A stretch of DNA of 64,000 nt, taken from contig NC_073346.2 of NCBI RefSeq assembly GCF_027580225.2, positions 3,893,501 through 3,957,500 of the forward strand. Direction: 5' to 3'. Shown piece by piece: positions 34,513 to 45,744 of the stretch. Under the pieces are notes generated by a model. That model was not told the origin of the DNA. It searched no databases and was given only the letters and a program-made list of their open reading frames with translations. A program made the translations under genes and the position numbers. The DNA comes from Misgurnus anguillicaudatus. Its lineage: Eukaryota > Chordata > Actinopteri > Cypriniformes > Cobitidae. Every line of letters begins with the position of its first letter. The stretch's first letter is position 1.

Positions 34513-34771
34513 ATATGAAGAGTTTTGTTGCAAAACGAGATGACCATCGTTTTTTTTAATTGTTCAGAAATCACGTTTTTTGGTTGTGCATTCCAATTAA
34601 TTTCAATGCAACTGCAGTTGGTTTGTTTTGATTCAAAACCTTCATAACTTAAAAAATACAGCTAAGTAGCACCATAAAACAAAATAATAACATGATAACA
34701 TAATAATAAACATGTTTTGACAAAAATGTTAAAAAATGGATTTATCTTGTTTTGCAACGAAACTCTTCATA
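34513..34771. mobile_element. short TIR MITE
   Basis: Inverted ends TATGAAGAGTTTTGTTGCAA and TATGAAGAGTTTCGTTGCAA, with TA flanks. About 260 bp, non-coding. Confidence 0.75.
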
Positions 34772-35181
34772 TACACAATGGAGTGATGAGTGTGATGACT
34801 GGTCAGGTGAAGAGGATTGAAGATGATGATCAAGTGAGGGAGAGTGGAGGATGATGGGAAATTTAGTTCTTAGAGAGATAACTGGGAAAACAAAGGAAAA
34901 CAGGCAGGCAGACAAAATAACACACTTAACTCTGATTACAAATTATATTAAGTGAGTATTTAGCAAACGCGAGTGTCTCTTTTATCATAAACCCTTATGT
35001 GATGTGATGCACATAGGTTCACATGACGCACAGAACACGTATTTTGACATGACAAGCCACATATATGATGGAAAAGCCGCCAGTGGAAATGGTATTTCTG
35101 TTTTCCCCTTAAGACTTCAGTGTAACCACCCACTTCAGGTGTTTGACAGGATCAGTCTGATTGACAGACTACATCTTTTAA

Positions 35182-35300
35182 AGAGTTAGTTCACTCCAAA
35201 ATGTAAATGTTGTCATTAATTACTCTCTGTCATATCGTTCCACACCCATAACACCTTCATTCATATTCAGAACACAAATGAAGATATGTAACACAACTAT
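35182..35300. repeat. fish dispersed repeat half (TTAGTTCACTCC...)
   Basis: The words TTAGTTCACTCCAAAATG, 'CGTTCCACACCCATAA' and 'AACACAAATGAAGATAT' are the standard start of an abundant fish repeat. No right end was found. Confidence 0.5.
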
Positions 35301-35334
35301 TAGGTTCAAAGCTCATAAAGAACTTGTACGAGCT

Positions 35335-36410
35335 GTATTACAGGCTGCTGGGATCAGGATGATGACATTAAAGTCTACAGGTTCCCTCAATGCAGACAGA
35401 CCTTCACCACAAGACCTGTTTTAGGTAAAAACGTGGTGCTGAGTGAAGTGGTGGAGAAACTGAGGACTAAACCACAAGCTGAATATGCTGGATCCGAAAC
35501 ATGTAACATTTGTACTGGGAAAAATGTATCCTGTCTGGTGTGTCTGGAATCATACTGTTAGAAAAATTCATCGAGTTTCACTCCTGTAAAGCGACACAAA
35601 ATGAGCGATGACATTGAACGTCCTTAGATGAGTTGCCCTTTAACACGATAAACCCATAGAGATATAATGCCATCATGACCAGTTTTATATGCAAGCTGTG
35701 TGTTGTGGATGGGCATGCAACTCTGAGATACAAGGAACTTTGAAGAGAGACAAAAATGTCTCCATCAGAAAATCCAGAACAAAGAGCTGAGAGATGCTGT
35801 GGAGACTCATAAGCACTCTGCATAGACAGCAGTGGAAGACACTGACAGGATTTTTACTGAACGGATCCAATCCGCTGAGAAAAGATTATCTAAAGTGACA
35901 CAGCTGATCAGAGATCAGGAGAAGACTGCAATGGGTCCGGCTGAAGGACTCAAAGCATCTGGAGCTATTGGTTCGGGGAGAGATGTTGAGCTGGAGCAGC
36001 TTTTAAAAACAGACCATCACATCAATTTCTTCCAGAATATCAACTTTTTTTTTACTGGGAGGTTGAGTGGATCAGTGAAGTAGGCACATCACATCAGTGT
36101 CATATAAAACCATCATGAGTAAGAGACGGTCAAACAGGTCTAAGTTTGAATGTAACAATCAGTCATGGACTTTGAACTGCTCCTCAGACTTGTTCTCATT
36201 CGGCCATAATAACAAATACACTGAGCTCCCTTTATTAAAATCTTCTAGAATAGGAGTGTGTGTGGATCACAGTGCAGGAACTTTTACAGCATCTATGACA
36301 CATTAATGACCCTCATCCACAGTCCAGACCACATTCACGCAACATCTCCATCTTCGGTTTAGATTAGGTGATAACTCAGAAGTTAAACTCTATATCCTGT
36401 TTTAAAATAC
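35335..36410 (+). pseudogene. TRIM-family (finTRIM-like) processed or decayed pseudogene
   Basis: In order on the + strand: the end of a RING finger ('QCRQTFTTRPVLGKN'), a B-box-like 'CNICTGKN' and 'CLVCLESYC', then after stops a coiled coil (35,832-36,030: 'RIQSAEKRLSKVTQLIRDQ', 'RDVELEQLLKTDHHI'), and finally a B30.2/SPRY end ('QSWTLNCSSD', 'SSRIGVCVDHSAGTF'). Fish TRIM proteins have this RING, B-box, coiled-coil, SPRY order. Many stops and a missing SPRY front show it is dead. No introns are seen between domains. Confidence 0.75.
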
Positions 36411-36780
36411 CACAGCCCCACAGCTCCATGTTACATCAGTACCAGCAAATGTCTTTGACAGTGTTTAATTTTAAAGATAAAAGGCTATGTTGAGTCATTT
36501 GTAGAGTTAATAAACAAACAATACACTGTGATGTTGCTGACTGCCATAAGGACAAGTTCACATGCTTGCTGGTAGATCATATAATGTAGCCTATTTTTAT
36601 GTAATTTGTTTTTGTTTATAGTTTTAACGTTTACATTCCACAACATCAGATGGCTGTATAACATTGATTTTTAAATGAGTCTTGTTTATATTATATGGAC
36701 TGTGCATCTTTCTGCTGATTTTGTGATTTATTCATGCTAAAATTCCTGTGGGGATTATTTCAGTTAAAATCTACAAATAA
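36411..36780. other. intron sequence, nothing recognised
   Basis: AT-rich, no frame or repeat termini seen. Confidence 0.5.
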
Positions 36781-36783
36781 AGC

Positions 36784-37101
36784 ATGCCTTGTGCTCCTAC
36801 CTTAACTGTGAAACATGAAGGTGGAAGTGTTATGGTTTGGGGAAGCTTTGCTGCAGCAGGACCTGACCAGGTCACCATAATAGAATCTACAGTAAATTCT
36901 ACATTGTATCAGAAGTTGCTTGAGGAACAAGAGAGACACCTGTCAAAAATGTTTTACCTGAAGTGGAACTGGACCTTGGAACATGACAATGACCCAAAAC
37001 ATAACAAATCCACCAAGGACTGGCTGCAAACTGGCCAAGTGAAAATTCCCGATCTAAAACCTATTGAGCTCCTGGCGGATGATTTAAAATGGACTGTATA
37101 G
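36784..37101 (+). pseudogene. Tc1 transposase C-terminal fragment
   Basis: The frame contains 'TVKHEGGSVMVWGSF', 'DNDPKHNKSTKDWLQ' and 'LKPIELL', the middle and third catalytic regions of a Tc1 transposase. The stretch before the final Glu is shortened. It differs from the 32.4-kb fossil, so it is not its missing half by simple separation. Confidence 0.85.
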
Positions 37102-38527
37102 CAAGAAACTTCTTAAAGGGTGATGAAGGTCATTAATGATGTTATGATGCGCTAAAAGTAATATATGTGTTGCAAATCACTTAAAACAATATAGCTATCA
37201 CAAATGATATTACAAAGTGGAAATTAGTTATTTTTGCATTTATTGAGGCCATATTGTTTTTCCTGTTTGAAAAGTTAAGTTAAAGCCATGTCACAACGTG
37301 AAGTTTGGGTGCATGCTGCTGGTTTGTGGTGGCCTACAAACATACACAGAAAATATGCTTGTAAGGAACATTTCTTTACCAGACAGTTGTGAATTGGTAT
37401 TGAGTGCAATCCAGTTCCACATATCTTCATCTTTTAAAGACGCCATACAGGTCAGTTTGTATTAATACACTGTTTAGTATTATAAGTGTTTACAATAAGT
37501 CAGCATTTATATGCAAGATAAACTTTGAATAGTTATTTTTTATAGTTATTACTTCTATATACGCTTCATTAGGTTCGTATTCACATTCTCCTGTATGCAC
37601 ATGATGGTCTAACGGCTCAAACTAATAAAGAAGTTAACCTGCACTGTCATCAATCTGATCACACTGTGATTCAGGGAATTCTGGTGCCACTTTAGCTGCT
37701 ACTCTTGGCATCACTTTTCAACTTGCCAATCTGTGTGTGTGTTGTACTTATTTACTTAATGTAACTCTCCTTGATGCAATTGGCACCTTTTCTCCATGCT
37801 CTACCCTCCCATCTTACCACCAGATAACAGCCCCTTTTTTAAAATGTTTTTCAAATCCTGTCCCAATTTTTTAACTCTGTGAAAAAAGGTAAAAATGAGC
37901 CCAATTCACTTGCATTAGATGGAGAAAAATCCTGGACTGTTTATCTCCAAAACCTTAATTTGTCTTCAAGTTGAAAAAGAATGCCAGATACATCTTTGAC
38001 AACCTAAGAGTGAAGAAATAATCAGCATATATTCATTTTTGGGTGAAATATCCTTTAATTATACGCATAAAATACACTTACAAATGCTTAAGGGTCAGGC
38101 ATGGACTTCACTAGTGCTGCCACTAACAACTAATCTTTCGAATACATTTTCAATTAGTCGACTATTCTAAATGACTAATTAAAAAAAAAACTCAAGTGTT
38201 TGTTATTTCATTGTGTACATTTTATTTTGAACTCACCGGTGTCATGAACACTATAAATAACTTAAATGTTACCAAATAAAAATTACAAATGTAAAATTCC
38301 AGTGCAAAGTAGTGGCTTAACAGAAACATGAACGGTTTCACTTCTACTCTTTGATCTATCACATTATATTGCATTTTAACACAACTCAATGCTATTTTAC
38401 ATATTATCTGTTCTGTTGTCAGACATAAAACTGACAACAGAACAGATAAATTGACTAAAAGTAGCCTATAAAATAGTGACTAAACACGACCCATTGCATC
38501 TCGTGTTTAATCCAACCAGCTGTTCCT
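37102..38527. other. intron sequence, nothing recognised
   Basis: No gene. A short perfect inverted repeat TCTGTTCTGTTGTCAG/CTGACAACAGAACAGA lies at 38,408-38,447. Confidence 0.45.
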
Positions 38528-38531
38528 TTAA

Positions 38532-38836
38532 AGGGATACTTCACCGATTTAGCATTCAGCTTTGTATCTGTAGAAACCCGGCAGTATTACTGAATGACCA
38601 TGTTTCCCTCCCTCATTTCCCCCTGAGAGGAGAGATATCTGCATTTTGGTTCTGCAAAAAAGTCCTCCGATGATGTAATATGACGATTTTTGCATCATCG
38701 GAGGACTTTTTTGCAGAACCAAAATGCAGATATCTCTCCTCTCAGGGGGAAATGATGGAGGGAAACATGGTCATTCAGTAATACTGCCGGGTTTCTACAG
38801 ATACAAAGCTGAATGCTAAATCGGTGAAGTATCCCT
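38532..38836. mobile_element. palindromic TTAA foldback element
   Basis: The two halves (about 145 bp each) are almost perfect reverse complements around a short spacer near 38,670-38,690. TTAA flanks both ends (38,528-38,531 and 38,837-38,840). The termini are AGGGATACTTCACCGATTTA. The RNA would form a very long hairpin. Confidence 0.9.
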
Positions 38837-39134
38837 TTAACTGCTGCTAAAATCCTGATTTAGATATGCAACATTGTCTGACAAAATCACCATACATTTA
38901 CATTGTAGCTTTACTGCTGTTGCTCTTAATTATAATTAATAATCATAATTGTTGTTGTGTTTTGAGCCATTATTTGATTTTAAATGCGAGTGATATAGCG
39001 CAGACAATTCGGTGCAAATTCAGAAATATAAGAGAATACACTGTTGTTGTTGTTACACAGACTACAGAACACGTGCACGGGCACTAGTGCGGCAGCACTA
39101 GACTTCACAATTTAATGATTAATTAATTAATTCC

Positions 39135-39672
39135 TTACATTTATATAGCGCTTTTCTCAGTACTCAAAGCGCTTTACATATGAACGGGGGAATCTCCTCA
39201 ACCACCACAAATGTGCAGCATTCACCTGGATGATGTGACGGCAGCCATATTGCGCCAGAACGCCCACCACACACCAGCTTATTAGTGGAGAGGAGATAGA
39301 GTGATATAGCCAATAAGTATGAGGGGATGATTAGTAGGCCAATGGGCAAGTTTGGCCAGGATGCCGGGGCACACCCCTACTCTTTTTCGAAGGACATCCT
39401 GAAATTTTTAATGACCACAGGGAGTCAGGACCTCAGTTTAACGTCTCATCCGAAGGATGGCGCTTTTTTGACAGTATAGTGTCCCCGTCACGAGACTGGG
39501 GTGTTAGGACCTACACAGACCACAGGGTGAGCACCCCCTGCTGGTCTCACTAACACCACTACCAGCAGCAACCTGGTATTCCCAGGTGGTCTCCCATCCA
39601 AGTACTGACCAGGCTCAGCCCTGCTTAGCTTCAGTGGGCAAGCTGTCTTGGGCTACAGGGTGATATGGCTCA
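39135..39672 (-). mobile_element. SINE3-type element (5S rRNA-derived)
   Basis: On the minus strand 39,668-39,565 matches 5S rRNA including the internal promoter words AGCTAAGCAGGGCTGAGCCT and TACTTGGATGGGAGACC. A body of about 430 bp and a tail near TATATAAATGTAAGGAATTA follow. SINE3 in zebrafish has this 5S head. Confidence 0.85.
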
Positions 39673-40113
39673 TAACGTGTGTGTGGCACAAGTACAAGCA
39701 CACTATGTCATGATTCTCAGGGAACACAGAATCCAGGAGCAGACTGATGAAACACAACACTATTTAAATAGAAAAACATGTAAAAGAAAAAAGACCACAA
39801 AAAGGTGAAAACTACATGGAACCAGTAAACAACAATAAACAGACTAGGTAAAACAAACAATAAACTTGACAAATACTTAACTAGACTTAAATTAGACTTA
39901 AACACTAGGACTTACTTGGCACAGAGTACAAAACTAACCGGCACAAGCAAACAAAAGGGCATTAAATAAGGAGCAAATCAAGAGGGCAACAAGAGACAAT
40001 CATGAAACAATAATAAGATAATTAACGAGGAGACGGGGGTAAGGGTAAGGAGATGAAACAAGGAAGCACACAGGAGGTGTTTCTCAATGTCCATTTTCGT
40101 GTTCTCCGAATGC

Positions 40114-40484
40114 CAGTGTTTCCCATACATTGATTTATCTGTGGCCCGCCTCTCTCTCTCTCTCTCGCATACAACAGTGAAACGTATTTTAACTCTGCAT
40201 TCCTCCGTGTACTTTCTTTTTCGCGTAAACGTTAACAGCCATGGATGTTACTGACAAAGAAGACGCCTGATCGAGTTCATCATAACTTAACGAAAGGTTA
40301 GCAGTAGTGTTTCCCACACATAACCGTTCTCTTGGTCTGAGTCTGTGTGCAAGCTCTCTCACTCCCTACGATGCAGTATGCCCGTACACGTGTTCTATAG
40401 TTGTAACATAGCAACAGTGTATATGCTAATCGGCGTGTCACGTCATCACCGCCACAATCTCTCAAAATCCTGTGGGAAACACTG
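40114..40484. mobile_element. MITE with CAGTGTTTCCC ends
   Basis: Inverted ends CAGTGTTTCCC and GGGAAACACTG, with AATGC on both sides (40,109-40,113 and 40,485-40,489). It sits inside a second inverted pair, TGTTTCTCAATGTC/GACATTGAGAAACA (40,079 and 40,560), so one MITE is nested in another. Confidence 0.75.
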
Positions 40485-40691
40485 AATGCTAAAGAGGAGC
40501 ATCGCATAGCCTCTGAAGGAAGTGACTTGTAAGGACCAGTCCTGCCAAGGAAGTATCCTTGACATTGAGAAACAGCTACAGTATAAACAAAGGCCATGTG
40601 CTACCTCAAAAAAGATTTGGGCCTGTTATAATCCTGCCACAAGGAGCAAAGACTATGACAGGAAGGCAGGGCCATGACACACCATACAGGT

Positions 40692-42251
40692 GCTGCGTCC
40701 GAAACCGCCTTCTTCCATACTATATAGTAGGCAAAAAACAGTAGGCGAGGTGAGTAGTATGTCCGAATACCTAGTATTAAAAAAACAGTATGTGAAATGT
40801 ACCTGGATTAGGGCTTACTTTCTTGAAGTATATGTATACGCACTACTGAGGGCACTTAAACGCGTGCATACACACAGGCGAATTCCAAACTGCGCTTTAG
40901 GAAGAAGATGCAGCATAAAACGTTACGTTGTTTTTCATTGCTCTATTCAGTGAATGTATGTTAATGGACTACAGTATGAGACACAGTAGCGCGACACTCT
41001 CTTTAGTTTACACATCAGAGGAGTTCTGATCTTTGAAAGGATAATCTGACTGGAGCTGGACCGGACACTTAACCGCATGTGCGTACAGAAATCTGCTCAC
41101 ATAACGCCTTTTTGCGGTTACATTGTTTTAAATCACTTACATGTTAACATTTGCAAGCCTTATGCTGAGTTTACACCAACCGCGTTTCAGGCGTCAAAAA
41201 CGCGTCTACCGCGCGTGGTTTGCCGCTTGAACAATTTGGATACATTCGCGCGGAAAAAGCAAGCATTTGACGCGCGTCAGAGGCAAACTCCGCTTTTTGT
41301 TGGAGGGGCAAGTGCTATGCGGTTGTCTGTTTGCAAGATGACTGATGTTGATTGTGCATTTATCGAGAGAGTAACCAGTTTGTATTTGGTAACCTTATAG
41401 GGGGAAAATAAACGACGCGGGTTGATAAACGTCACGTGATTCAAAAGTGAAGTGTGTATAACAACGTACCAGGTTGCCCAATGTCCTCACTGGCACTCTT
41501 CCAAGCGAGGTTCCTATTTATTCCTGTCTTCTCTATAGAAATAAGAACTTGTGTCGTATAGCTCCGGTTGACTGCTTACGGACAATATCAAGCGTTGGTT
41601 GAATGAGTGACTCTGGGCGGGGCTGCCACCACAGCAGCAAGCAGGCTCCTGATTGGTTAACGGGCACGAAATTCCACCAAAGTTCAAATTTCTCAACTCG
41701 GACGTCAGCCTCAAATTCGCATGAACCGCAAAATGCACAAAAAGCACCATTCGCGGGCACAACACTCAATTCGCGCCTTTCACGCAAGCTTCAAGCGCGA
41801 AAGAGGCGGAAACCTGTCTTCCGCGCCAAACGCCTCTACCGCGCTGCGGGACCTCCTGACACGCGTCTTCACATTAACTTAACATTGAAATCACTCGCGC
41901 TTCATGCGCCTCTTCCGCAGTTGGTGTAAATGCAGCATTAGAAACACGTGCAAATGATAAACTTTCCCTATTTAAATTTGCATATTAATCAGCGAATCGC
42001 ATGCGAGCCGAACCGTGGATTGTGATCCGTACACAATCCACCGAAGACGACGCGTCGTCATATTAGGAAATGTCAGAAACGACAATGAGGCTGTATTCGC
42101 ACTGGTATGACATGACGTGATGACGACATATTTGACGTATCAACATGGAGGATGTAGTATGTCTCAATGGTATTTATACTACCAGGATTCATACTGTAAG
42201 TAGGTACTCTCATTCAGTACGTGCTGTACAGTATGCGGTTTCAGACGCAGC
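40692..42251. mobile_element. complete element of the GCTGCGTCCGAAACCGC family
   Basis: The left end GCTGCGTCCGAAACCGC pairs with the right end GCGGTTTCAGACGCAGC. CAGG lies near both ends, so the target duplication is uncertain. It contains a nested Harbinger MITE. Same family as the relic at 12,723. Confidence 0.75.
41163..41937. mobile_element. PIF/Harbinger-type MITE nested in the 40.7-kb element
   Basis: Ends TGCTGAGTTTACACCAACCG and (complement) TGCTGCATTTACACCAACTG, with TTA on both sides (41,160-41,162 and 41,938-41,940). Rich in CGCG words. Confidence 0.85.
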
Positions 42252-42360
42252 CAGGGTATATATTAAACATATGGATGTAATTCACTCTGTATGTATCAAA
42301 TAACATTTAAACAATAAAACATTACAAAGTTGTTGCATACAAAGAATTACAAACAAAAAA

Positions 42361-45300
42361 CCATGGTCCATTCCGAGTGTCCTGCTACCCATCCCCCAGC
42401 GTGTACAGTAAGACACCATCAGTAATTACGAGGACGTTCAAACACAAAACCATGGTCCATTCTGAGTGTAGTTAGAGAAACACTGAACTGCTGCCCATCC
42501 CCCAGAGTGTACAGTAATGCACCATCAGTAATTACGAGGACATACAAACACAAAAACACGGTCTATTCTGAGTCTAGTTAGAGAAACACTGAACTGCTGC
42601 CCATCCCCCAGAGTGTACAGTAAGACACCATGAGTAATTACGAGGACGTACAAACACAAAACCATGGTCCATTCTGAGTGTACTGCTACCCATCCCCCAG
42701 AGTGTACAGTAAGACACCATCAGTAATTACGAGGACATACAAACACAAAACCATGATCTATTCTAAGTGTACTGCTACCCATCCCCCAGAGTATACAGTA
42801 AGACACCATCAGTATATACGAGGACGTACAAACACAAAAACATAGTCCATTCGGAGTGTAGTTAGAGAAACACTAAACTGCTGCCCATCCCCCAAGTGTA
42901 CAGTAATACACCATCAGTAATTACGAGGACGTACAAACACAAAACCATGATCCATTTTGAGTGTAGTTAGAGAAACACTAAACTGCTGCCCATCCCCCAG
43001 AGTGTACAGTAATACACCATCAGTAATTACGAAGACGTACAAACACAAAACCATGGTCCATTCTGAGTGTAGTTAGAAAAACACTGAACTGCTGCCCATC
43101 CCCCAAGTGTACAGTAATACACCATCAGTAATTACGAGGACGTACAAACACAAAACCATGGTCCATTCTGAGTGTAGTTAGAGAAACACTAAACTGCTGC
43201 CCATCCCCCAAGTGTACAGTAATACACCATCAGTAATTACGAGGACGTACAAACACAAAACCATGATCTATTCTAAGTGTAGTTAGAGAAACACTAAACT
43301 GCTGCCCATCCCCCAGAGTGTACAGTAATACACCACATTAATTACGAGGACGTACAAACACAAAACCATGGTCCATTCTGAGTGTAGTTAGAGAAACACT
43401 GAACTGCTGCCCATCCCCCAAGCGTACAGTAATACACCATCAGTGATTACGAGGACGTACAAACACAAAACCATGATCTATTCTAAGTGTACTGCTACCC
43501 ATCCCCCAGAGTATACAGTAAGACACCATCAGTAAATACGAGGACGTACAAACACAAAACCATGATCTATTCTGAGTGTAGTTAGAGAAACACTAAACTG
43601 CTGCCCATCCCCCAGAGTGTACAGTAATACACCAGCAGTAATTACGAGGACGTACAAACACAAAACCATGGTCCATTCTGAGTGTAGTTAGAGAAACACT
43701 AAACTGCTGCCCATCCCCCAGAGTGTACAGTAATACACCATCAGTAATTACGAGGACGTACAAACACAAAACCATGGTCCATTCTGAGTATAGTTAGAGA
43801 AACACTGAACTGCTGCCCATCCCCCAGAGTGTACAGTAATACACCATCAGTAATTACGAGGACGTACAAACACAAAACCATGGTCCATTCTGAGTGTAGT
43901 TAGAGAAACACTGAACTGCTGCCCATCCCCCAGAGTGTACAGTAATACACCATCAGTAATTACGAGGACGTACAAACACAAAACCATGGTCCATTCTGAG
44001 TGTAGTTAGAGAAACACTAAACTGCTGCCCATCCCCCAAGTGTACAGTAATACACCATCAGTAATTACGAGGACGTACAAACACAAAACCATGGTCCATT
44101 CTGAGTGTAGTTAGAGAAACACTAAACTGCTGCCCATCCCCCAAGTGTACAGTAATACACCATCAGTAATTACGAGGACGTACAAACACAAAACCATGAT
44201 CTATTCTAAGTGTACTGCTACCCATCCCCCAGAGTATACAGTAAGACACCATCAGTAAATACGAGGACGTACAAACACAAAACCATGATCTATTCAGAGT
44301 GTAGTTAGAGAAACACTAAACTGCTGCCCATCCCCCAGAGTGTACAGTAATACACCACATTAATTACGAGGACGTACAAACACAAAACCATGGGCCATTC
44401 TGAGTGTAGTTAGAGAAACACTGAACTGCTGCCCATCCCCCAGAGTGTACAGTAATACACCATCAGTAATTACGAGGACGTACAAACACAAAACCATGGT
44501 CCATTCTGAGTGTAGTTAGAGAAACACTGAACTGCTGCCCATCCCCCAGAGTGTACAGTAATACACCATCAGTAATTACGAGGACGTACAAACACAAAAC
44601 CATGGTCCATTCTGAGTGTAGTTAGAGAAACACTGAACTGCTGCCCATCCCCCAGAGTGTACAGTAATACACCATCAGTAATTACGAGGACGTACAAACA
44701 CAAAACCATGGTTTATTCTGAGTATAGTTAGAGAAACACTGAACTGCTGCCCATCCCCCAGAGTGTACAGTAATAAACCATCAGTAATTACGAGGACGTA
44801 CAAACACAAAACCATGGTCCATTTTGAGTGTAGTTAGAGAAACACTAAACTGCTGCCCATCCCCCAGGGTGTACAGAAATACACCATCAGTAATTACGAG
44901 GACGTACAAACACAAAACCATGGTTTATTCTGAGTATAGTTAGAGAAACACTGAACTGCTGCCCATCCCCCAGAGTGTACAGTAATAAACCATCAGTAAT
45001 TACGAGGACGTACAAACACAAAACCATGGTCCATTCTGAGTGTAGTTAGAGGAACACTAAACTGCTGCCCATCCCCAACGGTGTAAAGTAAGACACAATC
45101 AGTAATTATGAGAATGTAAGAACATAAAACCATGGTCCATTCTGAATGTAGTTAGAGAAACACTAAACTGCTGCCCATCCCCCAGAGTATACAGTAAGAC
45201 ACCATCAGTAAATACAAGGACGTACAAACACAAAACCATGGTCCATTCTGAGTGTAGTTAGAGAAACACTGAACTGCTGCCCATCCCCCAGAATGTACAG

Positions 45301-45690
45301 TAATACACCATCAGTAATTATGAGAATGTAAGAACATAAAACCATGGTCCATTCTGAATGTAGTTAGAGAAACACTAAACTGCTGCCCATCTCCCAGAGT
45401 ATACAGTAAGACACCATCAGTAAATACGAGGACGTACAAACACAAAACCATGGTCCATTCTGAGTGTAGTTAGAGAAACACTGAACTGCTGCCCATCCCC
45501 CAAGTGTACAGTAATACACCATCAGTAATTACGAGGACGTACAAACACAAAACCATGGGCCATTCTGAGTGTAGTTGGAGAAACACTAAACTGCTGCCCA
45601 TCCCCCAGAGTGTACAGTAATACACCATCAGTAATTACGAGGACGTACAAACACAAAACCATGGTCCATTCTGAGTGTAGTTAGAGACAC
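42361..45690. repeat. 106-bp minisatellite array, about 32 copies
   Basis: Units of about 106 bp contain ACGAGGACGTACAAACACAA, TTAGAGAAACACTGAACTGC and CCCATCCCCCAGAGTGTACA. Shorter units lacking the TAGTTAGAGAAACACTGAA segment recur, giving a mixed higher-order pattern. No coding role. Confidence 0.97.
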
Positions 45691-45744
45691 ACTGAACTGA
45701 ACATTGAACTTTAGCCTGCCAGTGTTAAGTCAGCACTGCAGTTA

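Larger units (their letters stand above)
33058..34920 (-). mobile_element. LTR-like direct repeats with a gag-like fragment between
   Basis: Two direct repeats of about 150 bp (33,058-33,215 and 34,774-34,920) share ACAATGGAGTGATGAG, GATGATGGGAAAT and ACAGGCAGGCAGAC. Between them a minus-strand frame (34,321-34,121) resembles fish retrotransposon Gag ('LLHLQQNGRPLQEYVAEI'). Possibly a short LTR element on the minus strand, with a Harbinger MITE and another MITE inserted. Confidence 0.4.

Noticed and set aside
41603..41929. 108-codon basic frame
   Set aside because: It lies in the GC-rich interior of a Harbinger MITE and overlaps minus-strand frames of similar length.
43593..43775. Repeat-encoded 60-residue protein
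   Set aside because: A translation across two units of the 106-bp minisatellite.
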